Shown: positions 6,995 to 15,057, counted from the first letter of the stretch. The stretch is 22,130 nucleotides of DNA from DASVAL01 sp035649575 (GCA_035649575.1 DASRJH010000198.1:1-22130); one strand, 5' to 3'. The notes: generated by a model from the sequence alone, not told the origin. Numbers and translations are program-made.

Positions 6995-8530
6995 ATGCCT
7001 TCGCTGCTCTCGAACGCGCTCGCCGCACTCTGCCTCACGACCGTTGCCCTGGCCCAGGGTCCCTGCCCCGCCGTCGGCGTCACCGTCGATGCGAGCGGCG
7101 GCAGGCTCGGTGACGCCTGGCGCGTCGACATCGGCGCCTCGCCGACCGTGCTCGGCGTGCTCGGCCTCGATTTCGCGCCCGGGCCCATCCCGACGCCGAT
7201 CGGCACGATCTGCCTCGGCCTCACGCCGAGCCTCCTGACGGTTGCGTTCCTGACCGATCCTGCGGGAACGGCCACGTTCGCGGGGCTCCTGCCGCCGGCG
7301 CCCGCGTTCGCGGGCATCGACATCTACGCGGCCGCGATCACGCTCGATCCGGCACAGCCTGGCGGTTGGGGCGTCAGCAACGGCGATTCGTTCCGCGTGC
7401 GCGAGCCACGCTTCTGGTTCGTCAACCCCGGCAGCGCGACGCCGTTCGGCACGACACCGGGCGCGATCGCGGCGACGAATGCGATCGCCGACACCGTAGC
7501 CTTCTCGCAGACGCTGACCACCGCCGTGCGCGATGCGGCCACCGTGCCGGAACGAGGCTGGCTCGTGCTGCTGCTGGCCAGTGGTTCGCTCGTCGCATAC
7601 GACGGTGTCTCGCCGACACCGGTCTTGAACACGGCGCTGACCGGGGCGGCCGCCAGCGCCTTCAAGATCCTCGCGGTGCCCGGTGGCGACACGCTGCTGC
7701 TGCTCACCTTCGGCACGCCGCCGAGTCCGTTCAGCCCCGGCTCTCCTGGGTCGGTGCACAACGTGTCGCTGCCGGGTGGAACGGTCGCGAGCGTCCCGCT
7801 GACTGCCGGCAATCCCAACTCGATGATCCTGATCCCCGGGACCACGCTGGTCTACCTGCTCGTGGCCAACGGCCTCATCCCGTTCGACCACGGCAGTGCG
7901 ACGCTGTCCCCGGTCGTTGCGCTGCCGTCCGGGTTCGGCGGCGTCGCCGACTTGCAGACGGCCGCTGGCCTGCTCTACGTCCTGCACGGCGGGCAAGCAG
8001 CGGGGCCGTTCAGTGGCAGCCAGCCGGCCGCGATCACCGTCGTCGACCCGCTCGCGCAAACGCTGCTGCTCACGCAGCAGCTCACGATGCCGGTGCCCGC
8101 CACGATGCTGCGCGCGGGCCTCGGCTCGGCCGGCCCCGCACTCTACGCGTATGGCGCCACGGCGGCGGCGCTGCACGAGTTCGCGCAGGGGAGCGTAGGC
8201 GTGGTAGGGACCGTACCCGTCGGAACTGGCATCACGCACATGGAGCTGTCGTCGCTTGGCACCATGTGGCTGCTGTATTGCAGTGGTCCGAGCTGCGGCG
8301 GGCCGGCGCTGCTCGGCATGCTTGTCGGCACGACGGTGGTCGTGCCGCTGGCGGCGTTGGGCGCGCAGCCACAGCCGGCGTTCGCGGTCTCGCCGTCGGC
8401 TGGTTACGGCAAGGTCTGCCTCGTGCTGGGCAACAGCCTCGCGTCGCCGTTCCAGACCGAACCCTTCGCGCCCGGCACCGCTGTCGTGCTGCCGATCGTG
8501 TCGTTCGGGTTCCGGATCCTCAGCGATTGA
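6995..8530 (+). CDS. Secreted protein, tandem paralogue 2
   Basis: A 511-residue exported protein of unknown function, paralogous to the gene just upstream. Residues 1-20 form a signal peptide (ALA before Gln21). Residues about 25-140 hold the shared surface module (VTVDASGGRLGDAWRVDI, then LDFAPGPIPTPIGTICLGL). The remainder shows the same propeller-like short-strand pattern, ending FRILSD. It differs from paralogue 1 by a small insertion near CSGPSCGG that adds two Cys. The stop TGA (8528-8530) overlaps the TTG start of rsmE, so a surface protein is translationally coupled to a ribosomal methyltransferase. The ATG gives a clean signal peptide, and a promoter-like TATATT precedes it. Confidence 0.87.
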   Translation: MPSLLSNALAALCLTTVALAQGPCPAVGVTVDASGGRLGDAWRVDIGASPTVLGVLGLDFAPGPIPTPIGTICLGLTPSLLTVAFLTDPAGTATFAGLLPPAPAFAGIDIYAAAITLDPAQPGGWGVSNGDSFRVREPRFWFVNPGSATPFGTTPGAIAATNAIADTVAFSQTLTTAVRDAATVPERGWLVLLLASGSLVAYDGVSPTPVLNTALTGAAASAFKILAVPGGDTLLLLTFGTPPSPFSPGSPGSVHNVSLPGGTVASVPLTAGNPNSMILIPGTTLVYLLVANGLIPFDHGSATLSPVVALPSGFGGVADLQTAAGLLYVLHGGQAAGPFSGSQPAAITVVDPLAQTLLLTQQLTMPVPATMLRAGLGSAGPALYAYGATAAALHEFAQGSVGVVGTVPVGTGITHMELSSLGTMWLLYCSGPSCGGPALLGMLVGTTVVVPLAALGAQPQPAFAVSPSAGYGKVCLVLGNSLASPFQTEPFAPGTAVVLPIVSFGFRILSD

Positions 8531-9267
8531 ACTTCCTGCTGCTGCGGCCTGACGAGATCGACGGCGCGGGCTTTGCCACGCTGCGCGGGCGCCGCGCCGA
8601 ACACGTGCGCACGGTACTGCGCGCCACGGTCGGCCAGGGGCTCAAGGCCGGCGTGCTCGGTGGGCTGCTCGGCACCGCGTCCGTGAAGTCCGTCACGGGC
8701 GACGCGGTGGCCGTCGCGGCATCGCTGCACGACGAACCGGCTCCGACGCCCGACGTGCTGCTGCTCGCCGTGCCGCGCCCCAAGGTGCTGCTGCGCATGC
8801 TGGCCCACGCGGCGGCGCTCGGCTTCGGCCGCATCGTGCTGTTCCGTTCCTGGCGCGTCGAGAAGAGCCACCTGCAGAGCACCGCGATGCGTCCCGAGGT
8901 GCAACGCGAACAGCTGCTGCTCGGTCTCGAGCAGGCCGGTCGCACGCGGCTGCCCGCGGTGCAGTTCTTCCCGCTCTTCAAGCCCATGGTCGAAGACCAC
9001 CTGCCCGGCGACCTGCCCGACGCGTGTTTCGTGGCCCATCCCGCGGCCCCCACCAGAACGCACGAGCTCACGCTGGCGCCCGGCTCTGCGTTCGCACTGG
9101 CGCTCGGTCCCGACGGCGGCTTCCTGCCCTACGAAGTGGCGCGTCTCGCCGAGCGCGGTTTCCTGCCGATCTCGTGCGGCAGACACCCGCAACGCACCGA
9201 GACGGCGCTCGCGGTTCTCTGGGGCCAGCTGGCACTGTTGCGGGCGCGCGGTAGCTTGCGGCCGTGA
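8527..9267 (+). CDS. rsmE: 16S rRNA (uracil-1498-N3)-methyltransferase
   Basis: RsmE methylates N3 of U1498 in the decoding region of 16S rRNA using S-adenosylmethionine. The 246-residue length is normal. The N-terminal PUA-like part begins LNFLLLRPDEID, followed by LRGRRAEHVRTVLRA and a VGVLGG-like strand. The SPOUT knot carries ALALGPDGGFLPYEVARL and RTETALAVLWGQL, the SAM-binding loops of the family. It belongs to the variant that starts NFLLL and has VEKSHLQSTAMRPE rather than the RS-V-KW form. The start is TTG at 8527, overlapping the stop of the secreted paralogue (TTGA); no other start fits the family's N terminus. The stop overlaps the next gene as GTGA. Confidence 0.93.
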   Translation: MNFLLLRPDEIDGAGFATLRGRRAEHVRTVLRATVGQGLKAGVLGGLLGTASVKSVTGDAVAVAASLHDEPAPTPDVLLLAVPRPKVLLRMLAHAAALGFGRIVLFRSWRVEKSHLQSTAMRPEVQREQLLLGLEQAGRTRLPAVQFFPLFKPMVEDHLPGDLPDACFVAHPAAPTRTHELTLAPGSAFALALGPDGGFLPYEVARLAERGFLPISCGRHPQRTETALAVLWGQLALLRARGSLRP

Positions 9268-10271
9268 AGCCGTTGCGAGCAGGTCTGTCCGGATGTGGTG
9301 CGCGCGGTCTCGCCGCGGTCGAGCAGGTGCGGCGCCACCGCCATTGCGACATCGTGGCCGTGCACGACGAGGACGCTTCGGCCTGGCAGCAGCTGCTCGG
9401 TCACACCGGCATCGGTTTCGGCACCTCGGACTTCGAGGCCCTGCTCAACACCGGTATCGACTTCGTAGCGCTCACCGGATCCGTGCCGGCGCGCCTTGCC
9501 CACGTGCAGGCCGCAGCCGCCCAAGCCGTGCACTGTCTCGTGCACACGCCGATGGCCGGCGACCTCGCGACGGCGCGAGCGATGACGGCCGCCTGCGACG
9601 CGGCGCAGGTCAAGCTCGGTATCGCGGTGCCGGGCCAGGACGACCCGATCCTCGACCAGCTGCGGCGCATGATCGCGGCCGACTGGCTCGGCGGTCTCGT
9701 CTGCGTGCAGGGCGCGCTCGGAGACGATCTGCTGCGGTCGCCGCAAGCCGCGCGCGAGATCGCCGGCGATCCGTTCGTGCAGCTGCTGAGCCAGCACATC
9801 CACCTCGTGAGCTGGCTCTGCGGGCGCAGCGCCGAACGCGTGACCGCGCAGACGACGAGCGGCTTCCTGCCGCGGCCACACGACGGCGCCGTCGCGACAG
9901 CCGTGTTGCGCGGCAATGTGCTGTGTACGTTCACTGCCAGTCATCTGACGCGCGTGCGCGCGCTCGCGATCCACGGCACCGACGGCGGCGTGCGCATCGC
10001 GGGCGACCGGATCTGGGTGCGCGGGCAGACCGAGTATCACGGCCCTGCGTTCGACTACGTCGAGGCGGGGCGCGAACAGTCGTTCACGCGCGGTGACATT
10101 GAGAAGGCACTCGCGGCGCTCACGCCGGACGCGGAGCTGCACGGTCGCTTCGCGCGCTGGATCGACGACTTCGACGACTTCCCGTGTCCGGCCGAACAGG
10201 CGACCTTTGACTTCCAGGTCGTCGCGGCCATGGCGCGCGCGGCGGCGTCGGGTCGCATGGAGACGGTGTGA
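9264..10271 (+). CDS. Gfo/Idh/MocA-family protein, atypical active site
   Basis: A 335-residue protein. Residues 4-20 hold the nucleotide-binding turn (RAGLSGCGARGLAAVEQV), and FVALTGSVPARLAHVQAAAA matches the second half of the Rossmann fold. The C-terminal domain, including TAVLRGNVLCTFTASHL and LAIHGTDGGVRIAG, is typical of the Gfo/Idh/MocA sandwich. The usual EKP motif with its Lys is replaced by VHTPMAG, and the D-x3-H helix reads LLSQHIHLVSWLCG, with the Asp gone by eye. It may bind NAD(P) or a sugar without normal dehydrogenase chemistry, or use different residues. The GTG start overlaps the rsmE stop and the TGA overlaps the lutA start, so it belongs to the same transcript as lutABC. 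Its substrate is not known. Confidence 0.8.
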   Translation: MKPLRAGLSGCGARGLAAVEQVRRHRHCDIVAVHDEDASAWQQLLGHTGIGFGTSDFEALLNTGIDFVALTGSVPARLAHVQAAAAQAVHCLVHTPMAGDLATARAMTAACDAAQVKLGIAVPGQDDPILDQLRRMIAADWLGGLVCVQGALGDDLLRSPQAAREIAGDPFVQLLSQHIHLVSWLCGRSAERVTAQTTSGFLPRPHDGAVATAVLRGNVLCTFTASHLTRVRALAIHGTDGGVRIAGDRIWVRGQTEYHGPAFDYVEAGREQSFTRGDIEKALAALTPDAELHGRFARWIDDFDDFPCPAEQATFDFQVVAAMARAAASGRMETV

Positions 10272-11035
10272 AGGGGGGCGCCGACCGCACGGCCACGGCG
10301 GCTCGCGCCAAGCGCGTCGCGCTGTTCGTGACGTGCGTCGTCGATCAGTGTTGGCCCGGCATCGGGATCGCCGCCGCGACGCTGCTCGAGCACGTCGGGT
10401 GTGAGGTCGAGGTCGGCGAGACGACCTGCTGTGGGCAGCCGTTCTGCAACAGCGGGTATCCGGCGTTCGCGCGTCCGCTCGCAAAAGCGCTGATCGGGTG
10501 CTGCGAACGCATGGGCGTCGACGCGCTCGTGCTGCCGTCGGGGTCCTGTGCCGCGCAGATAACGCACTATCCGCAGCTGTTCGCGCACGATCCCGCGTGG
10601 CGGCAGCGCGCCGAACACCTCGCGGAGAGGACGTTCGAGCTGAGCCAGTTCCTCGTGTGGCGCGGCATGACGAAGGCGCCGGGGCGGCTGCAGGCCCGCG
10701 TCGGTTGGCACGACGGGTGTCACGGGCTGCGCGAGCTCGGCGTCGGGCAGGAGCCACGGCAGCTGCTGCGCACCGTCGCAGGGGTCGAGTTCGTCGAGCT
10801 GCGCGCCGCGGACGCCTGTTGCGGTTTCGGCGGCACGTTCGCGGTCAAGCTGCCCGAGTTGTCGGTCGCGATCGCCGACCACAAGCTCGCGCAGGTCGAA
10901 GCCGCGCGCATCGAAGTGCTCGCGAGCGGCGACGCGAGCTGTCTTCTGCACCTGCGGGGCAGGCTCGAGCACCGCGCCGTGTCCGTGCGCACGATGCACC
11001 TCGCCGAAGTCCTGGCCCATGGGCTCTACGGCTGA
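10268..11035 (+). CDS. lutA: Lactate utilization protein A, (Fe-S)-binding
   Basis: LutA is the cysteine-rich (CCG-domain) subunit of the LutABC complex that oxidises L-lactate to pyruvate. The 255-residue protein has two CCG motifs: TTCCGQPFCNSGY near residues 56-68 and ACCGFGGTFAVK near 180-191, plus LPSGSCAAQITHYP and WHDGCHGLRELG between them. This is the expected order. About 16 basic/Ala residues precede the conserved VALFVTCVVD. The GTG start at 10268 overlaps the preceding stop (GTGA); no better start is seen close to the conserved region. lutB follows after 8 bp. A GlcF/HdrB-type role is less likely because lutB and lutC are adjacent. Confidence 0.92.
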   Translation: MKGGADRTATAARAKRVALFVTCVVDQCWPGIGIAAATLLEHVGCEVEVGETTCCGQPFCNSGYPAFARPLAKALIGCCERMGVDALVLPSGSCAAQITHYPQLFAHDPAWRQRAEHLAERTFELSQFLVWRGMTKAPGRLQARVGWHDGCHGLRELGVGQEPRQLLRTVAGVEFVELRAADACCGFGGTFAVKLPELSVAIADHKLAQVEAARIEVLASGDASCLLHLRGRLEHRAVSVRTMHLAEVLAHGLYG

Positions 11036-11043
11036 ACCTGCGC

Positions 11044-12468
11044 ATGGCCGAGCACCTGCCGATGCAGCAGTTCCCTGGCAACGCGCGCGCCGCGTTGCAG
11101 AACGACGCACAGCGGCGCGCCCTGCGCGCCGCTGCCGACGTGTTCGACGAGCGGCGGCGCACGGCCATGGCGACGGCGCCCGACTGGCAGCTCTGGCGGC
11201 AGACAGCGCGCGAGGTCAAGGACCACACGCTGCTGCACCTAGACCACTACCTCGAGCAGTTCGAACGCAACGCGCTGCAGCGCGGCACGCGCGTGCACTG
11301 GGCACGCGATGCGGCCGAGGCCGGAGCTCTCGTGCTCGGCCTCGCGCGGCAGGCCGGGGCCACGCTGTGCGTGAAGAGCAAGAGCATGACCACCGAGGAG
11401 GTGCGGCTCAACGAAGTGCTCGAACATGCCGGCATCGAAGCCGTCGAGACCGACCTCGGGGAGTGGATCCAGCAGCTCGCCGACGAAGTGCCGTTCCACA
11501 TCGTGGTGCCCGCGATCCACAAGAGCCGCGGCCAGATCGCAACGCTGTTCGCCGAGAAGATCGGCACGCCGCGCGACGCCGACGCCGAGGCGTTGACAGC
11601 CGCGGCGCGCGACCGGCTGCGCGCGAAGTTCGCCGCCGCGGGCATCGGCATCAGCGGCGCCAACTTCCTGATCGCCGAGGCGGGTTCGCTGCTGATCCTC
11701 GAGAACGAGGGCAACGTGCGCCTGACGACGTCGGTGCCCCGCGTGCACATCGCGCTCGTCGGCATCGAGAAGCTGCTGCCGCGGGTGGCCGACCTCGACG
11801 TGTTCTTGCGGCTGCTGCCGCGGTCGGGCACGGGCCAGATGATGACCACGTATCAGTCGCTGCTCACGGGGCCGAAGGAGAGGGCGGGCGACGAGGGGCC
11901 GGAGGAACTGCACGTCGTGCTGCTCGACAACGGACGTTCGCGCATGCTCGCGCAGGACATCACGCGGCAGTCGCTCGCGTGCATCCGGTGTGGAGCCTGT
12001 CTGAACGTGTGTCCCGTCTACCAGCAGGTCGGCGGGCACGCGTATGGTTCGGTGTATCCGGGCCCGATCGGGGCGGTCGTGACGCCGCAGCTCGTGCCGC
12101 TCGCGAACGCCGCACAGCTGCCGTTCGCGAGCACGCTGTGCGGCGCGTGCCGCGACGTGTGTCCGGTTGCCATCGACATCCCGGCCCTGTTGCTGCATCT
12201 GCGGCAGCAGGTGCGCGAGGGTTCGGGGACAGAGCGCGCGGCGGCGCCGAGGTGGTTCGAACGCTTCGCGATGCGCGTGGTTGCGTTCTGGCTGCGCGGG
12301 CCGCGGCGCTATCGCGTGGCATTGGCCGTCGCGCGCTGGTGCGACCGCTGGTTCGGTTGGCTGTTGCGGTGGCTGCCGCCGCTGCGGCAGTGGCGCAAGG
12401 GCCGCACTGCGCCCCGGCTCGCCGCGCGCGACTTCCGCACGCTTTGGCGGGAACGGAGCAAGCCATGA
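11044..12468 (+). CDS. lutB: Lactate utilization protein B, iron-sulfur subunit
   Basis: LutB is the electron-transferring subunit of the LutABC lactate oxidase. The 474-residue protein has an N-terminal LUD domain (about 60-300; SKSMTTEEVRLNEVLEHAGI, GANFLIAEAGSLLILENEGN) and then two [4Fe-4S] motifs, CIRCGACLNVCPVY (about 315-328) and CGACRDVCPVAIDIP. The first cluster is CX2CX2CX3CP. The last 70 residues are basic and Trp-rich (FAMRVVAFWLRG, WFGWLLRWLPP), the C-terminal DUF3390-like region, which could touch the membrane. ATG 11044 lies 8 nt after lutA. The stop overlaps the lutC start (ATGA). Confidence 0.93.
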   Translation: MAEHLPMQQFPGNARAALQNDAQRRALRAAADVFDERRRTAMATAPDWQLWRQTAREVKDHTLLHLDHYLEQFERNALQRGTRVHWARDAAEAGALVLGLARQAGATLCVKSKSMTTEEVRLNEVLEHAGIEAVETDLGEWIQQLADEVPFHIVVPAIHKSRGQIATLFAEKIGTPRDADAEALTAAARDRLRAKFAAAGIGISGANFLIAEAGSLLILENEGNVRLTTSVPRVHIALVGIEKLLPRVADLDVFLRLLPRSGTGQMMTTYQSLLTGPKERAGDEGPEELHVVLLDNGRSRMLAQDITRQSLACIRCGACLNVCPVYQQVGGHAYGSVYPGPIGAVVTPQLVPLANAAQLPFASTLCGACRDVCPVAIDIPALLLHLRQQVREGSGTERAAAPRWFERFAMRVVAFWLRGPRRYRVALAVARWCDRWFGWLLRWLPPLRQWRKGRTAPRLAARDFRTLWRERSKP

Positions 12469-13103
12469 CCACCGCGCACGACTCGATTCTCGCGTCGGTC
12501 CGCACCTGCCTGCGCCGCACCGCGGACTCGCCGGTGCCCGCCCCGCCTCCAGTGCCAATGCTCGGCCGCGTCGACCTCGACGCGTCGGCGAAGCTCACGC
12601 AGTTCGGTGAACGGCTGGCCGCGGTCGGTGGGCATCTGCACCTCGGCATCGAGGACGGTGGACTCGCGGCCGTGCAACAGCTGCTCGCGCGCTACGCGCC
12701 GCGTTCGATCGCGCGCAGCAACGCTGCCGCCGTGACCAACCTGCGCGATCACGCGAGCCTGCGCGCACAACCCTGGCAGCCCCCCGACGCGAGCCGCGAA
12801 GAACTGTTCACCGCCGATCTCGGCGTCACTGCGGCCCAGTGGGCGATCGCCGAGACGGGCACGCTCGTGCTCGTCGGCGACGAGGAAAGGCACCGGCTCG
12901 CTTCGCTGCTGCCACCGGTGCACATCGCGCTGTTGCCGCACAGTCGCATCCTGGGCAACCTCGGCGAAGCGCTCAAGACGCTCGCCCGCCCGCTGTCGCC
13001 GGCCGTGACGTTCATCACGGGTCCGTCGCGCACGGCCGACATCGAGCTGCAGCTCGTGATCGGCGTGCACGGGCCACGCGAGCTGCACGTCGTCGTCGTG
13101 TGA
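12465..13103 (+). CDS. lutC: Lactate utilization protein C
   Basis: LutC is the third, LUD-domain subunit of the L-lactate oxidation complex. The 212-residue protein shows the family lines TADLGVTAAQWAIAETGTLV, HIALLPHSRIL and TFITGPSRTADIELQLVIG, ending in GPRELHVVVV. The length agrees with LutC of Bacillus. ATG 12465 overlaps the lutB stop (ATGA), and GGAG lies 7 nt upstream. It ends the plus-strand run; the next gene is convergent with only 22 nt between the stops. No LutR-type regulator or lactate permease is visible in the window. Confidence 0.93.
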   Translation: MTTAHDSILASVRTCLRRTADSPVPAPPPVPMLGRVDLDASAKLTQFGERLAAVGGHLHLGIEDGGLAAVQQLLARYAPRSIARSNAAAVTNLRDHASLRAQPWQPPDASREELFTADLGVTAAQWAIAETGTLVLVGDEERHRLASLLPPVHIALLPHSRILGNLGEALKTLARPLSPAVTFITGPSRTADIELQLVIGVHGPRELHVVVV

Positions 13104-13128
13104 GGGCGTCCCCGACCGGCTCGCCTCA
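13101..13128. terminator. Hairpin joining the two convergent stop codons (putative bidirectional terminator)
   Basis: TGAGGGCG (13101-13108) can pair with CGCCTCA (13122-13128), seven pairs with one bulged G and a 13-nt loop. The arms contain the stop codons of lutC and of the kelch gene, so the hairpin fills the whole gap. There is no U-tract on either side, so its strength is uncertain. Confidence 0.4.
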
Positions 13129-14481
13129 GTTCCCGATCGTCGCGTAGACTCCGTTCGAGATCGTGAAGCCGAAACCGTTGACTGGCGGATCGAAGCACAG
13201 CGCCTGCGTGTAGAGCGCGGCACCAATCGGCCCGGAGACCGCAGGCCATGTCCAGCTCGCAGCACCGCCCGCACCGGAGATTCCGAGCAGCAGGTCGGGC
13301 GTCGTGTAGGCCGCACACCCCGGCATGTTGAGCAGGAACGTGAGGTCGATGCCGGGCAACCGCGTGAAGCCGATGACGAAGAAGGCTAGGCTGAATGTCG
13401 GGTTCAGGTTCGCGACGTTCACGGTCCACGGCTGGCCGAGCGTCATCGCGCCGGCCGAAGCCAGCGATGGCACGCCATTCGTGCCGACACAGCCGACGCC
13501 GTAGCTGCCCGTGCCGAGCTCCCACGTCTGGTTCGACAGCGTGCTCGGCGCAGCAGTGAAACCGCCGAACCTCACGACCTGGCCCGTGCCCGGCAGGAAC
13601 GCCATCACGTGGTCGCGAGCCGGCTGCGTCGTCGTTGCCTGCTGCACCCAGCGCACGCCGTCGAACGCCCAGGTGTCGGACAGCACGTTCGCAGCATCCT
13701 GGCCCCCCATCAGGATGCACAGGTTGTGCAGCGGGTCGTAGACGAGCGCCGAGGCGTTGCGCGGCGAGGGCTTCGGGCCCGGGATCACGAGCTGCACCCA
13801 GGTGTTGCTGAAGCCGTCGTAGAGCCAGGTCTGGTCGGTCAACGCGACACCGTCGTAGCCACCGAACATGACCGTCATGCCCATGCCCGCGTGGTAGCAC
13901 ATCGCGGGACGTTCGCGCGGGCCCGGGTTGCCCGTCGTGGCGATCTGCGTCCACGTCGTGCCGTCGTACTCCCAGGTCTGGTTGTTCGGCGGGCTGATGA
14001 GCTGCGTCGACTGGCCGCCATACATCACGACCCGGCTGCGCGCGGAGTCGAAGCAGGCGCCGTAGCGATAGCGCGGACCGGCGTTCGCGACCAGGGTCGC
14101 CTGCGTCCACGTGGTGCCGTTCCATTCCCAGGTCTCGCTCGTCGGCGGCGGAATGCTGATGTTCGAGGCGAGACCGCCGTAGAGCACGGCGACGCTGCGC
14201 GTCGAGTCGTAGACGAGCTGCGCGCCGAAGCGGCCCGACGGCGAGGACGCCGGCGAGAGCTGCGTCCACGTCGTGCCGTCGTAGACCCACGTCTGGTTGT
14301 TGAGCAGCGGCGCACTGCCGCCGAACAGCACGAGACCGCCGTTCTGCGGCACGAAGTCCATCGCCGCCGCCGCACGCGCGGTCGGCGAAGTGGCTGGCGC
14401 ACGCTGCACCCATTGGGCGACGGCGACGCTCGAAGCTGCAACCAGAAGGGCGACGGAACGTGCGGTGAGAGCGTGGAGCAT
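13126..14481 (-). CDS. Secreted kelch-type beta-propeller protein with C-terminal surface module
   Basis: A 451-residue exported protein. Residues 1-22 form a signal peptide (AVA before Gln23). Residues about 28-325 contain about six kelch-like repeats of roughly 50 residues, each with a pattern such as NQTWVYDGTTWTQ, a Pro/Arg turn (GPRYRYGACFDSARS) and VVMYGG or VLFGG. This predicts a six-bladed propeller, often a carbohydrate- or protein-binding scaffold. Residues about 333-451 are the module shared by other secreted proteins here: LGQPWTVNVANLNP, PGCAAYTTPDLLL, ALYTQALCFDPPVNGFG and a final IGN. No catalytic residues (Tyr/Cys of galactose oxidase) were evident. It is divergent from the coiled-coil gene and convergent with lutC. 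The biological target is unknown. Confidence 0.9.
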   Translation of the reverse strand: MLHALTARSVALLVAASSVAVAQWVQRAPATSPTARAAAAMDFVPQNGGLVLFGGSAPLLNNQTWVYDGTTWTQLSPASSPSGRFGAQLVYDSTRSVAVLYGGLASNISIPPPTSETWEWNGTTWTQATLVANAGPRYRYGACFDSARSRVVMYGGQSTQLISPPNNQTWEYDGTTWTQIATTGNPGPRERPAMCYHAGMGMTVMFGGYDGVALTDQTWLYDGFSNTWVQLVIPGPKPSPRNASALVYDPLHNLCILMGGQDAANVLSDTWAFDGVRWVQQATTTQPARDHVMAFLPGTGQVVRFGGFTAAPSTLSNQTWELGTGSYGVGCVGTNGVPSLASAGAMTLGQPWTVNVANLNPTFSLAFFVIGFTRLPGIDLTFLLNMPGCAAYTTPDLLLGISGAGGAASWTWPAVSGPIGAALYTQALCFDPPVNGFGFTISNGVYATIGN

Positions 14482-14543
14482 GGGACTTTCGAGTCTGCAG
14501 ACGCCAGGCGCCGTTTCCGGACCAAGCGGCCAAGGCTACAACG

Positions 14544-14549
14544 AGAATA
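14544..14549 (-). promoter_or_regulatory. Candidate -10 element for the kelch-protein gene
   Basis: On the minus strand the site reads GGTATTCT with TATTCT as core, 62 nt before ATG 14481, in the 115-nt gap between divergent genes. It would give a leader of about 55 nt. Confidence 0.35.
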
Positions 14550-14596
14550 CCGTGTAGCGACGGGTTCCGTCCCCGCTCGTGCACAGGGTACACACC

Positions 14597-14965
14597 ATGG
14601 GTTGGACTCGATTCCTCGTGCTCGGCGACCTGGGCCAGCAGCTCGACATCCAGGATCACGAATCTCGCATCTCCCGCCTCGCGGCATCGAAGCGTGAGCG
14701 CGACCACGAACAGGACGCGCGCATCGACGCACTGGAACGCGAAGTGCTCGGGCTCGAGGCCGGCGTCGCCGCCCTCGTGGCCCTGCTGCGGGGAAAGGGC
14801 ATCGCGACCGAAGCAGAGATCGGCCGCGCGCTCGACGAGGCAACGCGTCAGGCCGAGCAGAACCTGTCGGCGAAGGCCGAGGCGCGGCAGGAGGCGGCTC
14901 GTGCCGCGGCCAAGGAGCGCGCCGTGAAAAAGCTCGAGCAGATACGCCGGCGACGTGGGCGCTGA
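14597..14965 (+). CDS. Small coiled-coil protein of unknown function
   Basis: A 122-residue protein without signal peptide or membrane segment. Residues about 18-62 have a heptad pattern rich in Arg, Glu, Asp and Leu (ESRISRLAASKRERDHEQDA, then RIDALEREVLGLE). A short segment follows, VAALVALLRGKGIATEAEIG (about 58-77), which resembles a leucine-rich loop plus helix seen after coiled coils in many unnamed bacterial proteins. The last 45 residues are Ala/Lys/Arg-rich and end in a basic cluster (RRRRGR), so nucleic-acid or membrane-surface contact is possible but unproven. ATG 14597 was chosen because the natural WTRFLVLGDL start follows; a GTG at 14579 would add six residues. No function is assigned. 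Confidence 0.7.
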   Translation: MGWTRFLVLGDLGQQLDIQDHESRISRLAASKRERDHEQDARIDALEREVLGLEAGVAALVALLRGKGIATEAEIGRALDEATRQAEQNLSAKAEARQEAARAAAKERAVKKLEQIRRRRGR

Positions 14966-15033
14966 GCCGACCAGGCGACCCGGCGAGAAGAAGTAGCCGC
15001 GCATTGGCCCGGCGCGGCGGTACACGCGGCACG

Positions 15034-15057
15034 ACCCGCGTGGTCCGCGGCGCGGGT
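15034..15057. promoter_or_regulatory. Perfect 7-bp inverted repeat overlapping a promoter-like site
   Basis: ACCCGCG (15034-15040) and CGCGGGT (15051-15057) flank a 10-nt spacer. The right arm ends on the first base of the TAGAGT candidate -10 site, so the pair is well placed to be an operator. GC-rich sequence makes chance repeats common. Confidence 0.35.

Larger units (their letters stand above)
5394..8530 (+). repeat. Tandem gene duplication of the secreted 505/511-aa proteins
   Basis: The two coding regions align end to end without large gaps. The strongest nucleotide and protein identity is in the first 140 residues and in the segment around YVLHGGQAAGPFSG. The copies are in the same orientation, 83 nt apart. 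Confidence 0.9.

Noticed and set aside
9252..9257. TAGCTT as a promoter for the Gfo/Idh/MocA-like gene
   Set aside because: It is inside the end of rsmE and the genes overlap by 4 nt, so cotranscription is the simpler reading.
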